A stretch of DNA of 64,000 nt from Sphingomonas aurea (GTDB lineage Bacteria > Pseudomonadota > Alphaproteobacteria > Sphingomonadales > Sphingomonadaceae), in the NCBI RefSeq assembly GCF_030678875.1, contig NZ_JAUUDS010000002.1:248001-312000 (forward strand), read 5' to 3'. The notes beneath the pieces are model-generated. The model did not search any database. It saw nothing but the letters and a program-made list of their open reading frames with translations, and was not told the origin of the DNA. A program made the translations under genes and the position numbers. Positions 18,504 through 27,584 of this stretch are shown here, piece after piece. Numbering within the stretch: position 1 is the first letter of the stretch; each line of letters begins with the position of its first letter.

Positions 18504-19073
18504 ATGACCAGACCTCATCCTGTGATCCTCGCGATCGGCGACAGCCTTGTCGCGGGCTACGGCCTTACTCAGGCGGATAGCTTCACCGCTCAGCTCGAAC
18601 GTCGTCTCCGCGCGACGTTCCCCGACGCTCGGGTGATGAACGCCGGCGTCTCGGGCGATACGGCTGCCGGCGTGCTGAAGCGATTGCCGGCTCTGCTGTC
18701 GCGCCTCCCCGCTCGTCCTTCGCTCGCCATTGTTCAGGTCGGGCCGAACGACGTGCTGCGACAGGTGCCGCCATCTGTCGTGCGCGCCAGTCTGGAGGCG
18801 ATCCTGCTCGAACTCGGCCGCTGCGAGATACCGGTGCTACTGACGACGGTCGAGCCGCCAGCGCTGCTGCGCGACCGGGCCGCTGCCTATATCGGCATCC
18901 ATCAGGAGCTTGCGGCGCTCCATAGCGCCGTGACCGCACCGTTCTTTCCGGATGGTGTACTGGGTCATCCGGCGATGGTGCTGGCCGATCGAATGCATCC
19001 GAACAGCAAGGCGATCAGCGCCGTCGTAGATGCGCTGCTGTCGACTGTTGAAAAGTTATTGGACGACCATTGA
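18504..19073 (+). CDS. GDSL-type esterase (TesA-like arylesterase/lysophospholipase)
   Basis: A 189-residue SGNH hydrolase. Block I is AIGDSLVAGYG with the nucleophile Ser, block II Gly is in NAGVSGDTA, block III appears as VGPND, and the catalytic Asp-x-x-His is DRMHPNS. ATG at 18504 immediately precedes the domain. Unlike most TesA proteins it shows no signal peptide from this start. Such enzymes hydrolyse thioesters, aryl esters or lysophospholipids. Confidence 0.85.
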   Translation: MTRPHPVILAIGDSLVAGYGLTQADSFTAQLERRLRATFPDARVMNAGVSGDTAAGVLKRLPALLSRLPARPSLAIVQVGPNDVLRQVPPSVVRASLEAILLELGRCEIPVLLTTVEPPALLRDRAAAYIGIHQELAALHSAVTAPFFPDGVLGHPAMVLADRMHPNSKAISAVVDALLSTVEKLLDDH

Positions 19074-19131
19074 TCGGCGCCGGTGCTGCTGTACTCAGAT
19101 GCTGTCTTCTACAGTGGTGCAGGGGTCATGA

Positions 19132-19635
19132 ATGACTGAGACAGACAACAAGCCAGATCTGGTGATGCTGGCAGCCGAGCTTACCGCCGCCTGGCTTGCC
19201 AACCCGAACAATCGCGTCAACGGCGATGACGTGCCGGCCTTTCTCATCAAGATGTACGAGACCGTCCAGCAGCTGTCGGGGACCAGCCAGGCCATCGCGG
19301 AGCCGGTTGGCGGCCCGGAATACACGCCGGCCGTGTCCGTTCGGAAGTCACTCGCCTCGCCCGATCACATCGTCTCGATGATCGACGGCAAGACGTACAA
19401 GACGCTGAAGCGCCATCTCTCCACCAACGGTCTGACCCCGGACGAGTATCGCGAGCGATATGGGCTGAAGGCGGATTACCCCATGGTGGCGCAAGCTTAC
19501 GGCGAAGCGCGACGTGCGATGGCGGTGAAGATCGGCCTCGGCCGCAAGCCCAGGGCGGCAACGCCGGAGGAGGCACCTGCTCAAGCACCGACCAAGACGC
19601 CGCAGAAGCGCAAGGCGGCCGAGCCGGTCGCGTAA
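19132..19635 (+). CDS. MucR/Ros family transcriptional regulator lacking zinc ligands
   Basis: A 167-residue protein with the MucR/Ros core KTLKRHLSTNGLTPDEYRERYGLKADYPMV in pieces: the LKRHL helix, TPDEYRERYG and DYPMVA all align with the family. The Cys pair of the classical Ros zinc finger is replaced (IVSMIDGKTYK) and only one His of the finger region remains. Zinc-independent homologues exist in rhizobia. MucR proteins bind AT-rich promoters and silence or tune surface and symbiosis genes. AGGGG precedes the ATG. Confidence 0.87.
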   Translation: MTETDNKPDLVMLAAELTAAWLANPNNRVNGDDVPAFLIKMYETVQQLSGTSQAIAEPVGGPEYTPAVSVRKSLASPDHIVSMIDGKTYKTLKRHLSTNGLTPDEYRERYGLKADYPMVAQAYGEARRAMAVKIGLGRKPRAATPEEAPAQAPTKTPQKRKAAEPVA

Positions 19636-19706
19636 GCAGCGACACCGGACCGGCTTTCTGCGCGCGTGCATCCCGTCCATATCGGCAAGCTGTGAACGCC
19701 GCCGCC

Positions 19707-20141
19707 ATGTACCCCGTCCAGAACGTCGCTGCGGCCATTGCCTGCCGCGGAGATCGGGTGCTGGTGACCCGGCGGGCGCCGGGCCAGAAGATGGCGGGCC
19801 TGTGGGAGTTTCCTGGCGGCAAGCTCGAGCCCGGGGAAACCCCACAGACCTGTATTGTCCGCGAGATTGCCGAGGAGCTGTCGGTCGACTGCACGGCCGG
19901 CGGTATTCTGATGGAGCATCGCCACACCTATTCCGGTGGCGCAATCAACCTCATCGCCGTGATCGTCACGCTCACCTCGGATGGCTTCCGCTTGAGCGTT
20001 CATGATGACGCGCGCTGGGTGCCGGCCAGCGACCTCCTGTCGCTAGAGCTGGCGCCGGCAGACATCCCTGTCGCGCGGAGGCTACGAGACCTGTTCAAGC
20101 GCGGTGCCCTTCAGCCGAGCGCATCAGCTCGGATGAGCTGA
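19707..20141 (+). CDS. Nudix hydrolase, MutT-like
   Basis: A 144-residue Nudix protein with the box GGKLEPGETPQTCIVREIAEEL, split here as GGKLEPGE and REIAEEL. The N-terminal part (VLVTRRAPGQKMAGLWEFPGG) is that of 8-oxo-dGTP diphosphatases, so it likely sanitises the nucleotide pool. ATG at 19707 is preferred; GTG at 19692 would add five residues. Neither start has a clear ribosome binding site. Confidence 0.85.
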   Translation: MYPVQNVAAAIACRGDRVLVTRRAPGQKMAGLWEFPGGKLEPGETPQTCIVREIAEELSVDCTAGGILMEHRHTYSGGAINLIAVIVTLTSDGFRLSVHDDARWVPASDLLSLELAPADIPVARRLRDLFKRGALQPSASARMS

Positions 20142-20363
20142 ACTCTCGACAGCGTCGTCGCTGATCTCGGTTGGCACGGCCGCCAGGGCGCGCGGGTCGT
20201 CCGCCCCGCCTACCGATGCCATGTCCCCTCCCGCACCCGCCTCGTCGGCCAACTTCATCTGCTCATAGGCGATTTCCAGATCGGCGACCCCGGAGCCGGT
20301 TGGCTGGATCGGCAGATCGGCGAAGCTTTCGATGGTCGGCTCGCTGGCCTCAGGCTCGGTCAT
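20124..20363 (-). CDS. Small acidic hypothetical protein
   Basis: A 79-residue acidic protein (MTEPEASEPTIES at the start) with no recognised domain. The third ATG of an ATGATGATG run is chosen because AGGAG lies six bases before it. It overlaps the end of the Nudix gene tail-to-tail by 18 bp. The strong ribosome binding site argues that it is real; its function is unknown. Confidence 0.55.
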   Translation of the reverse strand: MTEPEASEPTIESFADLPIQPTGSGVADLEIAYEQMKLADEAGAGGDMASVGGADDPRALAAVPTEISDDAVESSAHPS

Positions 20364-20550
20364 CATCATCTCCTATCCACAGCCGTGTCGGCCGATGAAC
20401 GCCCGGGCGTCGCTGTGGTCGCATGACGATAATTTCGAAGCCATCCGGCGAACCGTACTGGCTGGATCTGGGGTGGAGAATGACGCGCGAAATAGCGCAG
20501 GCTTCCAGCCGAAAACCTTCTCTGCAAGACGGTGTGCGTAAAACTGTGGC

Positions 20551-21387
20551 GGTGCTGTCAGTCTAAAGCGAACCGCTCTCCACACGATGCACCTTGGTCT
20601 TTAAGGCTAGCAGCCTAGCTCGCGAGGATCTGCCACTCTGCCAGGGCGGCAGAGCGTCGTTCCTTGTAGGTCTTGCGATCAGTAAGGTGGCGCTCCAGAC
20701 TGAAGTGGTTGTGGACGTTGGCGTGGACAGAGGCGAACTTTTGTAGCGTCTTCATCTGCCTGAACCTCAGCATCGCCCGCTCTCGTCGTCGGAACGGCAG
20801 GTGGCTGTTCTCCACCCGGTTGTTCGCCTAGCGGCCTACCTCCTGCTTCTCGGCATTGCCGAGCTCATTCATCGCGGCACGGTAGCTGCGAAGGCCATCG
20901 GTGGTGACTGCCTCAGGGCTGCCATGGCGCTTGAGCGCCTTCTTCATGAAGGTGAGCGCCGCTGCCTTGTCACGGGTTCTGGTGACGTAGCTCTCGAGCG
21001 CCTTGGTGATCTACCGCTCGCCGGAGGTAGACCATCTCGCCGTTCAGCTTCACGTACACCTCATCCAGGTGCCAGCGCCAGTGCCGGAACCCGCGCATGC
21101 GGCTTACCCGTTGACGGCGGATGTCGCCGGCGAACATCGGACCGAACCTGTTCCACCAAAGCCGCACCGTCTCATGGCAGATGTCGATGCCGCGCTCGAA
21201 CAGCAGGTCCTCTACGTTACGCAGGCTAAGAGGGTAGCGCACGTACATCAGCACCACCAGCCGGATCACCTCGGGTGACGAGTTGAAGTAGCGGAACGGC
21301 GAAGTTGGCTTGCGCGGGCGTGGCATGCCCCCCGCCCTATCCCACCATCACCCAATTACCAGCTGGTGCATTTGGTTTGACGGAGCC
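20551..21387 (-). mobile_element. IS6-family element, copy A (degenerate)
   Basis: The element is about 837 bp. Its left end begins GGTGCTGTCAGTCTAAA and its right end, read inwards, GGCTCCGTCAAACCAAA, forming imperfect terminal inverted repeats. It matches the intact copy at 35681-36517 throughout. The flanks do not show an 8-bp target duplication. Confidence 0.8.
20615..21326 (-). pseudogene. IS6-family transposase, inactivated
   Basis: Compared with the intact 238-residue transposase, the first ~105 residues (through WHLDEVYVKLNGEMVYL) are conserved. The frame is then lost near 21010 by a small deletion, and a second lesion changes RWANN to an amber stop near 20829. The C-terminal part with the catalytic Glu (ENSHLPFRRRERAML) survives in frame from 20815. 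The D-D-E set can no longer be made as one protein. Confidence 0.85.
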
Positions 21388-21397
21388 CCAACCTGCC

Positions 21398-23692
21398 CTA
21401 TGCCGCTCGCTGCATACCTTCATCGAGCAACATCCTTAAGTCTGCCAGAGGCAGAGGCTTGCTGATGAAATAACCCTGTATCAGATCACATCCGCAAGCT
21501 GTAAGGAACGTCAGACACGCTTCTTCCTCCACACCTTCCGCAACCACTTTCAGGCCGAGTTGATGGGCGAGTTCAATCGTTGAGCGAACCAGGATGCCAT
21601 CGTCATGGTTGGAATGGGCAAACTGCACGAAGGTGCGATCGATCTTGAGCTCGCTTATCGGCAACTCCCGCAGGTACGTGAGCGTCGACTGACCGGTGCC
21701 GTAATCGTCCATCGATATCGCGATCCCCAGTTCACGATACCGATTGAGTGAAGCTATGGCCGCGCTGGCGTCCGACATCGCAGCCGACTCGGTCACCTCG
21801 AATACGATGGCGGCGGTGGGAACACTGGCGCTGGCGACGAGCCGTTCTACCGCGCCGTTGAAGGCCGCATCGGACAATAGCTTCGCAGAGATGTTGACCG
21901 CGGCGGTAACATGCGGGTGGTCGATCCGCCACGCCGAGAGGTCATGAAGCACCTGCGCCAGCACATGCAGCGTCAGCGGTGCGATGCGGTTGGACTTCTC
22001 CGCAACCGGAATGAACAGGTCCGGCCCGATAAAACCGCGCACCGGATGGCGCCAACGCACCAGCGCCTCGACGCTGGTGATCTGATGGCGACGCAGGTCG
22101 TACTTGGGTTGGTAGAAGACCTGGACATGACCTGCGGCGATCGCCTCGTCCAGTTCACCCATTAACGAGATTGATCGATCCAAGCTGTCCGTGTCCATCT
22201 CGGCACGGCGCCAGAAGCTATCGCCGGCACGTGCTTCATCAGCGGCGAGCGTGGCCCCGGCGAGCAGCCGTTCTAAATTCGCTCGAACGCCCGTAGCAAC
22301 GCCAATCGTGAGCGCGACGTCGACGCGGCGACCACTGACCTCGACTGGCTGGAGGAGCAAGGCGCGCAGGCCGTGAAGCGTGTCGTCAATCGCCTGTTCG
22401 ACCCCCAGCAGGAAGACGAGTTGGTGATCGGTGGCGCGGTAAACCGCCCGACGCTCGCCGGCCAGAGCCAGCCTTTCGCTGATGCGGATCACGACATCGC
22501 CGATGGCGCGTTCGCCCAACACCGCGCGCAGGGCATCGTAATTGCCGATCTGCGCCGCGGCGAGGACAACCATATCCTGTCCGCTTGCCTGCCGCAGCAG
22601 CGCTCGCGCGTTGGCGAGGCCGGTCGCCTCGTCACTCAATCGCTGGTCATGGAAACGGCGCAGGACGTCGCGAACGCCGCACGTAACGGCGGCCCCGAAG
22701 ATCATCATTAGAGCCGTCGCCAACGGCATAACGATGAGCGTATGATATTGCGCGACCAGAACCCCGATGACGATCGCGATCCCCGCGATCGCGCCGATCA
22801 CGATACTCGACATGGCGGAACGGCACCGAAGCATTGCTGCGGCGATTAGTGCTCCAAGCATCAGCATGGCCGAGCGAGAGCCATAGCGTGGTGTCCCACG
22901 CAACAGCGTCTCCGCCGCCAGCGCCTGAACTACTACGCCGGGAACCACCCCCCAGCGAGGCGTACCGTAACGGTCACCCATTTCGATCGCAGTGGCGCCA
23001 ATTAGGATATTCCGGCCTTTGACCAATGCGGGGTCGAACAGCCCATTGCGAACATCGACGAAGCTCATTCGCGGGATGGTCGCCGGATCGATCGACATAT
23101 CAATCGGAAACTGCTGGTCGACCACGCCGGACCGGGCTGCGATGTATGCCGAAAGCGACGGGCGCGGCTGTCCCTCGGTCACCGTTGCCAGCGGCATATC
23201 GCGGACCTGCCCATCTTCGCTAGGACGAATACTGACCGATGCCAGCGCGACATGATCGCGCAGTATTGGGATCGGCAAGGCGTCGATCGATCGGCGATCA
23301 CTGCTGCTCGCATTCTGGCTGAAGGTCGGCAGTGCGACCAGCCCCGGCGCCCGCGCCAGCGCGTTGGCAAAGAGCTGGTCGCCGGCCGCATCAGAAGCCG
23401 ACGAGAAATCGACGTCGAACACGATCGAGGCTGCACCCGCCTTCCGCAAATGATCAACCACCATGGCGTAATGCGTCCGCGACCATGGCCAGCGCCGAAT
23501 GGCAGCGGCGCTCTCGGCATCCATTTCGACCATCACGATGGTGCCGCTCGCCGATCGATCCACTGCAGCAAAGCGCAACGGCATCAGCCCGCGATCGATC
23601 GCGTCGCCCGTTCGGCTCGTCATCATCGCGATACCCAGCGCGACGATCAGCGCCAGCGTGATCCAGGATGAAGGGCGGCGATCCAGACGCAT
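21398..23692 (-). CDS. CHASE2 sensor with degenerate GGDEF and EAL phosphodiesterase domain
   Basis: A 764-residue membrane protein. One N-terminal helix (~10-26) leads to a periplasmic CHASE2 domain (~30-265), then three helices (~270-335), a GGDEF-like domain (~350-480) whose signature is lost (RATDHQLVFLL), and an EAL domain (~500-755). The EAL domain keeps EALVRW, NIS, FEVTES, DDYGTG, LKIDRTF and AEGVEEE, so c-di-GMP hydrolysis is expected. It starts three bases after the stop of the TpsB-like gene, so periplasmic sensing and outer-membrane export are probably co-expressed. Substrate sensed is unknown. Confidence 0.9.
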   Translation of the reverse strand: MRLDRRPSSWITLALIVALGIAMMTSRTGDAIDRGLMPLRFAAVDRSASGTIVMVEMDAESAAAIRRWPWSRTHYAMVVDHLRKAGAASIVFDVDFSSASDAAGDQLFANALARAPGLVALPTFSQNASSSDRRSIDALPIPILRDHVALASVSIRPSEDGQVRDMPLATVTEGQPRPSLSAYIAARSGVVDQQFPIDMSIDPATIPRMSFVDVRNGLFDPALVKGRNILIGATAIEMGDRYGTPRWGVVPGVVVQALAAETLLRGTPRYGSRSAMLMLGALIAAAMLRCRSAMSSIVIGAIAGIAIVIGVLVAQYHTLIVMPLATALMMIFGAAVTCGVRDVLRRFHDQRLSDEATGLANARALLRQASGQDMVVLAAAQIGNYDALRAVLGERAIGDVVIRISERLALAGERRAVYRATDHQLVFLLGVEQAIDDTLHGLRALLLQPVEVSGRRVDVALTIGVATGVRANLERLLAGATLAADEARAGDSFWRRAEMDTDSLDRSISLMGELDEAIAAGHVQVFYQPKYDLRRHQITSVEALVRWRHPVRGFIGPDLFIPVAEKSNRIAPLTLHVLAQVLHDLSAWRIDHPHVTAAVNISAKLLSDAAFNGAVERLVASASVPTAAIVFEVTESAAMSDASAAIASLNRYRELGIAISMDDYGTGQSTLTYLRELPISELKIDRTFVQFAHSNHDDGILVRSTIELAHQLGLKVVAEGVEEEACLTFLTACGCDLIQGYFISKPLPLADLRMLLDEGMQRAA

Positions 23693-23695
23693 GGG

Positions 23696-25348
23696 TCAGA
23701 ACCGCCGCGCTACGCGGAAGGACACCCGCGGGCGCCGCGTGCCAGTGTCGAACCGATCCGCGTTGAGCGGAAAGGCGATCTCAACCATCCCGTCCAGCGC
23801 GCCATGTCCGAGCCGAGCGCCGGTGCCCGTCGAGAGCAGCGAGCCGCCGCCAGCACCACCGCGCAAATTATCGACATAGCCGCCGTCGACGAAGCCGTAG
23901 AGTAGCACGCGGTCGATCGCTCCCTCGACATGGCCAAGATCCGCACGCAGTTCGGCGGAGCCGAGGATGCCCTGATCGCCGGTCCGCTCGGCATAGTCAT
24001 AGGCGCGTCCGAACGCCGGACCGCCGACGCCAATTTCGGTGGTGGCGAGCAGCGGCCGCGAGGCGAGTTGCCCCGTGGAGGCCAGGGCCAGCACGAACGG
24101 TCCCTTCAGACGGGTGGTCCAGTCCACCGTGTAGCCCCATGTCATGAACCGTGCGTCTCCATCGACGCGAGACGTCCGCGCATCCCCCACATGGGTGACG
24201 CCCTGAAGCGGCAATCCGCCGACCATCGCGATCTCGCCGGTCAGGACTCCCGGTCCGAGTCGCACCACGCCGTTGATTGAGCCGGTGATCGTGGCGATCC
24301 GGTCGTCCCGCAAGGTGCTGCCCAGCAATGTCTGGTTTGTGCGCAGCGCTCGCAACTCCACCCCGGCCCAGAGGCTCCGCGCCCGGCTGCGCTCCAGCGG
24401 CCTTGTATAGGCGACCGCGACATCCACGCTGTCACCAATGACATCGAGCGGCTTGAGCCAGCCGCCTGGATTGGCGCGGCCGATCGATCCGGAGACCGAC
24501 AGCGTACTTCCGTGCAGGTCAACCGGCGCGGCATAGGCAGCGCGAAGAAAGGCGAATTCACCGGGGTGGACGGGTGTCGTCGCAGCGATCAGGCGCAGTT
24601 CGTCGCCTGCCTGGGCAATGCCCCTGAAATTGGCGAGCATCGTGGCGCGGATCGGCCCGATCTCGGCGCTGCCGCGATTGTCGAGTTGGACATATGCGCT
24701 GGCGCGATCCTGTTCGATGGTAACTAGCAGAATGCCAAAGCCGTCCTGCCTTACAAACCGGCTCTCCTTTATGGTGACCCCGGCAACATCACCCACGAGC
24801 AGGATCGCGCGCTCGAGGGTGGTACGACGGACCGGTTCCTCCGTTACCAGCGCGTCCGTCAGCAGTCGGTCAGCAAGCGGGTTGACTGCGCCGACCACGC
24901 GAACGGCGGCGATGCGCCCTTCATCCAGCGACACGCGCAGAATGCCGTCTGACATCGACTGCGGCTCGATAGAAGCGTTCGCAAACGGATAGCCCGCCTG
25001 ACGAGCCACCGTCGCAACGGCGCTTGCGAGCTGAGTGAGATCTTCGCCTGTGAGCTGCCGCCCCAGAAACGGCACCAACGCAGGCGCGAATGCGGCCGTT
25101 GCAACCGCCGTATTGCCAGATACCACGATCGCACCAGGCGTAGACATTGGCGAGCGCAGGCGCGGCGTGCCGACAGTAGGCGCCACGGTGAACGGCTCAG
25201 TGGTGGGCCGAGGATTATCATTGGGCTTCGGAAGCACCTGTTCGGCGATCGTCGGGTCGGCCCGATCCAGCTGTACCTGTGCGACGGCCGGAACGGCTAT
25301 GCACACGGCACTGGCGGCGGTTGTCGCCAGGATCAAACGGCGCGGCAT
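23696..25348 (-). CDS. TpsB-like outer membrane translocator (ShlB/FhaC/HecB family)
   Basis: A 550-residue protein with a signal peptide ending AVAQ, a proline-rich linker, a POTRA_2-type domain (~75-140, GAIVVSGNTA onward), a second POTRA-like region, and an ~16-strand barrel ending VSFRVARRF with C-terminal Phe. These are two-partner secretion pores that export one large TpsA protein. No TpsA with a haemagglutination domain is present in the window. The gene is divergent from a FecR-domain protein gene and co-directional with CHASE2-EAL, so those are the likely functional partners. Confidence 0.85.
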   Translation of the reverse strand: MPRRLILATTAASAVCIAVPAVAQVQLDRADPTIAEQVLPKPNDNPRPTTEPFTVAPTVGTPRLRSPMSTPGAIVVSGNTAVATAAFAPALVPFLGRQLTGEDLTQLASAVATVARQAGYPFANASIEPQSMSDGILRVSLDEGRIAAVRVVGAVNPLADRLLTDALVTEEPVRRTTLERAILLVGDVAGVTIKESRFVRQDGFGILLVTIEQDRASAYVQLDNRGSAEIGPIRATMLANFRGIAQAGDELRLIAATTPVHPGEFAFLRAAYAAPVDLHGSTLSVSGSIGRANPGGWLKPLDVIGDSVDVAVAYTRPLERSRARSLWAGVELRALRTNQTLLGSTLRDDRIATITGSINGVVRLGPGVLTGEIAMVGGLPLQGVTHVGDARTSRVDGDARFMTWGYTVDWTTRLKGPFVLALASTGQLASRPLLATTEIGVGGPAFGRAYDYAERTGDQGILGSAELRADLGHVEGAIDRVLLYGFVDGGYVDNLRGGAGGGSLLSTGTGARLGHGALDGMVEIAFPLNADRFDTGTRRPRVSFRVARRF

Positions 25349-25422
25349 CGACTTCCCCTAAATGCTTGATGCAGCAGCTAGTGGGCAAGCGTTTGCAAAT
25401 GGTTGCCGCGCCCTTATCCTAA

Positions 25423-25438
25423 TACGGAATTTACCGTA
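25423..25438. promoter_or_regulatory. Inverted repeat in divergent tpsB/fecR promoter region
   Basis: TACGG-N6-CCGTA is a perfect 5-bp inverted repeat in the 170-bp region between the two divergent genes. It could be the operator for a shared regulator. No binding protein can be named. Confidence 0.35.
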
Positions 25439-25518
25439 GCGTTGAACCTGATCCTAAACGGAAGGTCCGCAGATCGCGTGGGGTGGCGACGATCGCCATG
25501 CGTGAAAAAGGGATTCCA

Positions 25519-27198
25519 ATGGTGAAGCATATGCTAGCTGCGCTGGCGGCAAGTTGCTCGACCATGGCGCTGGCACAGGATCGAGTTTGGACGGTCAGCG
25601 AGGCTAGCGGCCCGGTCCGTGTCGCTCATGCTGGGATCACCAAGGTTGCGATGCGTGGCACGGCCATCGCAGCCGGCGATGTTGTCACGACGGGAGCAGG
25701 CGGCCGTGCAGTCCTGGTGCGTGGCACGGAGTTCATGATGGTCGCCCCGGCTTCGCAGCTTCGTCTCCCCACCGAGGCGCCAGCACGCGGCTTCACCCAA
25801 GTTATGCAGGACTTCGGCAACGTCGTCTTCATGATCAAGAAAAAGCTTACGCCGCACTTCGAGGTGAAGACGCCCTATCTCGCCGCGGTGGTAAAGGGCA
25901 CGACCTTCTCGGTCGGGGTTACGCCGCAGGGAGCCTCTGTCCAGGTGCTGGAAGGCGCGGTCGACGTTGCAACCGGGGACGGTGGCGCCCATGATCTGCT
26001 CCGTCCTGGTGCCGTCGCTCTGGTCGGCGCGAGCAACATCTATCGGCTTCAGATCCAGGCGGACGGCGTCCGACGCACGATTGATTCGCCCGCCCGACCA
26101 ACACCTGGCGATACTGCAGCGCCAGCGACCACATCCCCGCCAGGCACCGACGCTCCTGATGAGCCCGTGGAGGCTCCCGAAGCCCCCTCCCCCGCCGGTA
26201 CCGCGGTTAGCGTCGTCGCAGGCGGCATCACGTCAGCCATCTATGAGTCACCCGTGTCGCTTGCGAAGGTCACCGACGGGCTCGTGTCCGGCAGCGTCGG
26301 CGGCGATGTCGCCGAGATCGCGTTGGCGACGAAGATCGCCGCAGAATCCGCGACCAGTGCAATCAAGGCTGTGCAGGTCGCGGAGGCGACAGCTGAAACC
26401 GCTGCTGAAGAACAGAGAGCCAGCGCCGCCGCCGCCAAACAGGCAGAGAGCGCTACAGCAGCCGCAGAGGCGAAGCGTGTCGCCGACCAGTCGAGCCAGG
26501 AGGCAGCCACCGCGGCGCAACGCGCAACCGAGGCTGCCGCTCAGGCTGCCGAAGAGCATGCACGCAGCGACGCCGCCAAGGCTGCCGCTGCAGCGCAGGC
26601 CGACGCAGCCGCCAAGGCCGCTGCCGACGCAGCCGCCGATGCTGCGCGCGCTGAAGCAGAAGCTGCTGCGAAGATGGCAGCACAGGCCAAAGCCGATGCC
26701 GATGCGGCGAATGCCGCGAGGCTGGCCGAGACCGCTGCCAAGGCTGCGGAAGAAGCGACTGCTGACGACGCGACCAAAGCCGCGGCGGCACAGGCAGCGA
26801 GAACGGCGGCGGACGCAGCAGCCGCTGCGATAAGAACTGCGGCTGAGGCGGTACAGGCCGCCGCCGATAAGGCCCAGAAGGAAGCTGCCAAGATCGCCTC
26901 CAACAAGGATGCCGAGAAGGCTGCCAAGGACGCGGCGAAAGCAGCCGAGGATGCAGCTAAAGCCACCAAGGACAAATCGGATAAGGATGCCGAAAAGGCG
27001 GCCAAGGAGGCAGCGAAGGATGCCGCCAAGACTGCCGCGGATCTTGCCAAGCAGCAGGAGGACGCAGCTAAGGCGGCTAAGAAACTTGCGGACGACGCGG
27101 CCAAGGAAGCAGCGAAGGTCGCCAAGGAGGCTGAAAAGCAGATCAACGATGCCGCCAAGGCGGCCGAAGAAGCGCTGAAGAAGCTGAAGGGTCCTTGA
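25519..27198 (+). CDS. Secreted FecR-domain protein with long Ala/Lys-rich coiled coil
   Basis: The 559-residue product starts with a signal peptide ending MALAQ, then a FecR domain (~35-155, with DVVTTGAGGRAVL, VKTPYLAAVVKGTTFSV and VLEGAVDVATG). A Pro/Thr-rich linker (~190-230) follows, and then roughly 270 residues of Ala-rich helix (AAA/AAK/ADA repeats) that turns Lys-rich at the C-terminus. ATG at 25519 has AAGGGA upstream. No transmembrane anchor is visible, unlike sigma-regulatory FecR proteins. It is divergent from a TpsB-like pore and five bases upstream of a PilZ gene. A surface filament or cargo role is an inference. Confidence 0.8.
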   Translation: MVKHMLAALAASCSTMALAQDRVWTVSEASGPVRVAHAGITKVAMRGTAIAAGDVVTTGAGGRAVLVRGTEFMMVAPASQLRLPTEAPARGFTQVMQDFGNVVFMIKKKLTPHFEVKTPYLAAVVKGTTFSVGVTPQGASVQVLEGAVDVATGDGGAHDLLRPGAVALVGASNIYRLQIQADGVRRTIDSPARPTPGDTAAPATTSPPGTDAPDEPVEAPEAPSPAGTAVSVVAGGITSAIYESPVSLAKVTDGLVSGSVGGDVAEIALATKIAAESATSAIKAVQVAEATAETAAEEQRASAAAAKQAESATAAAEAKRVADQSSQEAATAAQRATEAAAQAAEEHARSDAAKAAAAAQADAAAKAAADAAADAARAEAEAAAKMAAQAKADADAANAARLAETAAKAAEEATADDATKAAAAQAARTAADAAAAAIRTAAEAVQAAADKAQKEAAKIASNKDAEKAAKDAAKAAEDAAKATKDKSDKDAEKAAKEAAKDAAKTAADLAKQQEDAAKAAKKLADDAAKEAAKVAKEAEKQINDAAKAAEEALKKLKGP

Positions 27199-27202
27199 GC
27201 AA

Positions 27203-27520
27203 GTGCTGGACCTTCCAGCTCCCGCCAGCAACGGCGGCGTCGATCAGCGTAAAACGCGCAGGGTCAAGGTATTCGTACCAACCGAGCTCATCCTCAATGG
27301 CATTCCGGCCCGCGCCCACCTGCTGGATCTCTCTGCCTCAGGTGCGCGTATCCACACTCACTCTGCGGCTAAAGTCGGAGAACATGCCGTGCTTCGGCTA
27401 AACGATGAAGCTCACGAAGCGAGGATAATTTGGTCGAGAGGTGACCGCTTGGGCTTAAAGTTCAAACGTGAGCTGAACGCCAATCAAATCGCTCAGTCAT
27501 TCGCGTCCCATCCACTGTAG
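27203..27520 (+). CDS. PilZ domain protein
   Basis: A 105-residue single-domain PilZ protein. The c-di-GMP binding signature is visible as QRKTRRVKV followed about 25 residues later by DLSASGARI. It starts with GTG at 27203, five bases after the FecR gene stop, so the two are almost certainly co-transcribed. It would act as a c-di-GMP effector in the same system in which the CHASE2-EAL protein is the hydrolase. Confidence 0.85.
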   Translation: MLDLPAPASNGGVDQRKTRRVKVFVPTELILNGIPARAHLLDLSASGARIHTHSAAKVGEHAVLRLNDEAHEARIIWSRGDRLGLKFKRELNANQIAQSFASHPL

Positions 27521-27584
27521 CTCGATCATTACTGAAATCGCATGACAAGTGCGCTGTCAACCCACACCTGAACTACTGAATTAC

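Noticed and set aside
21705..21720. ATCGATATCG resembling the LacI-type operator
   Set aside because: It lies inside the EAL coding region, far from a promoter, and matches only the palindromic core.
26248..27231. 327- and 205-codon minus-strand frames opposite the FecR gene
   Set aside because: They arise because the Ala-rich codon pattern avoids stops on the other strand; the products are low-complexity Ser/Leu/Gly or Ala/Ser runs.
27552..27584. GCGCTGTCAAC as a left end of IS copy B (and a similar GCGCTGTCAAAC at 28729)
   Set aside because: Only about eight bases agree with the known left terminus, too little to set a boundary.
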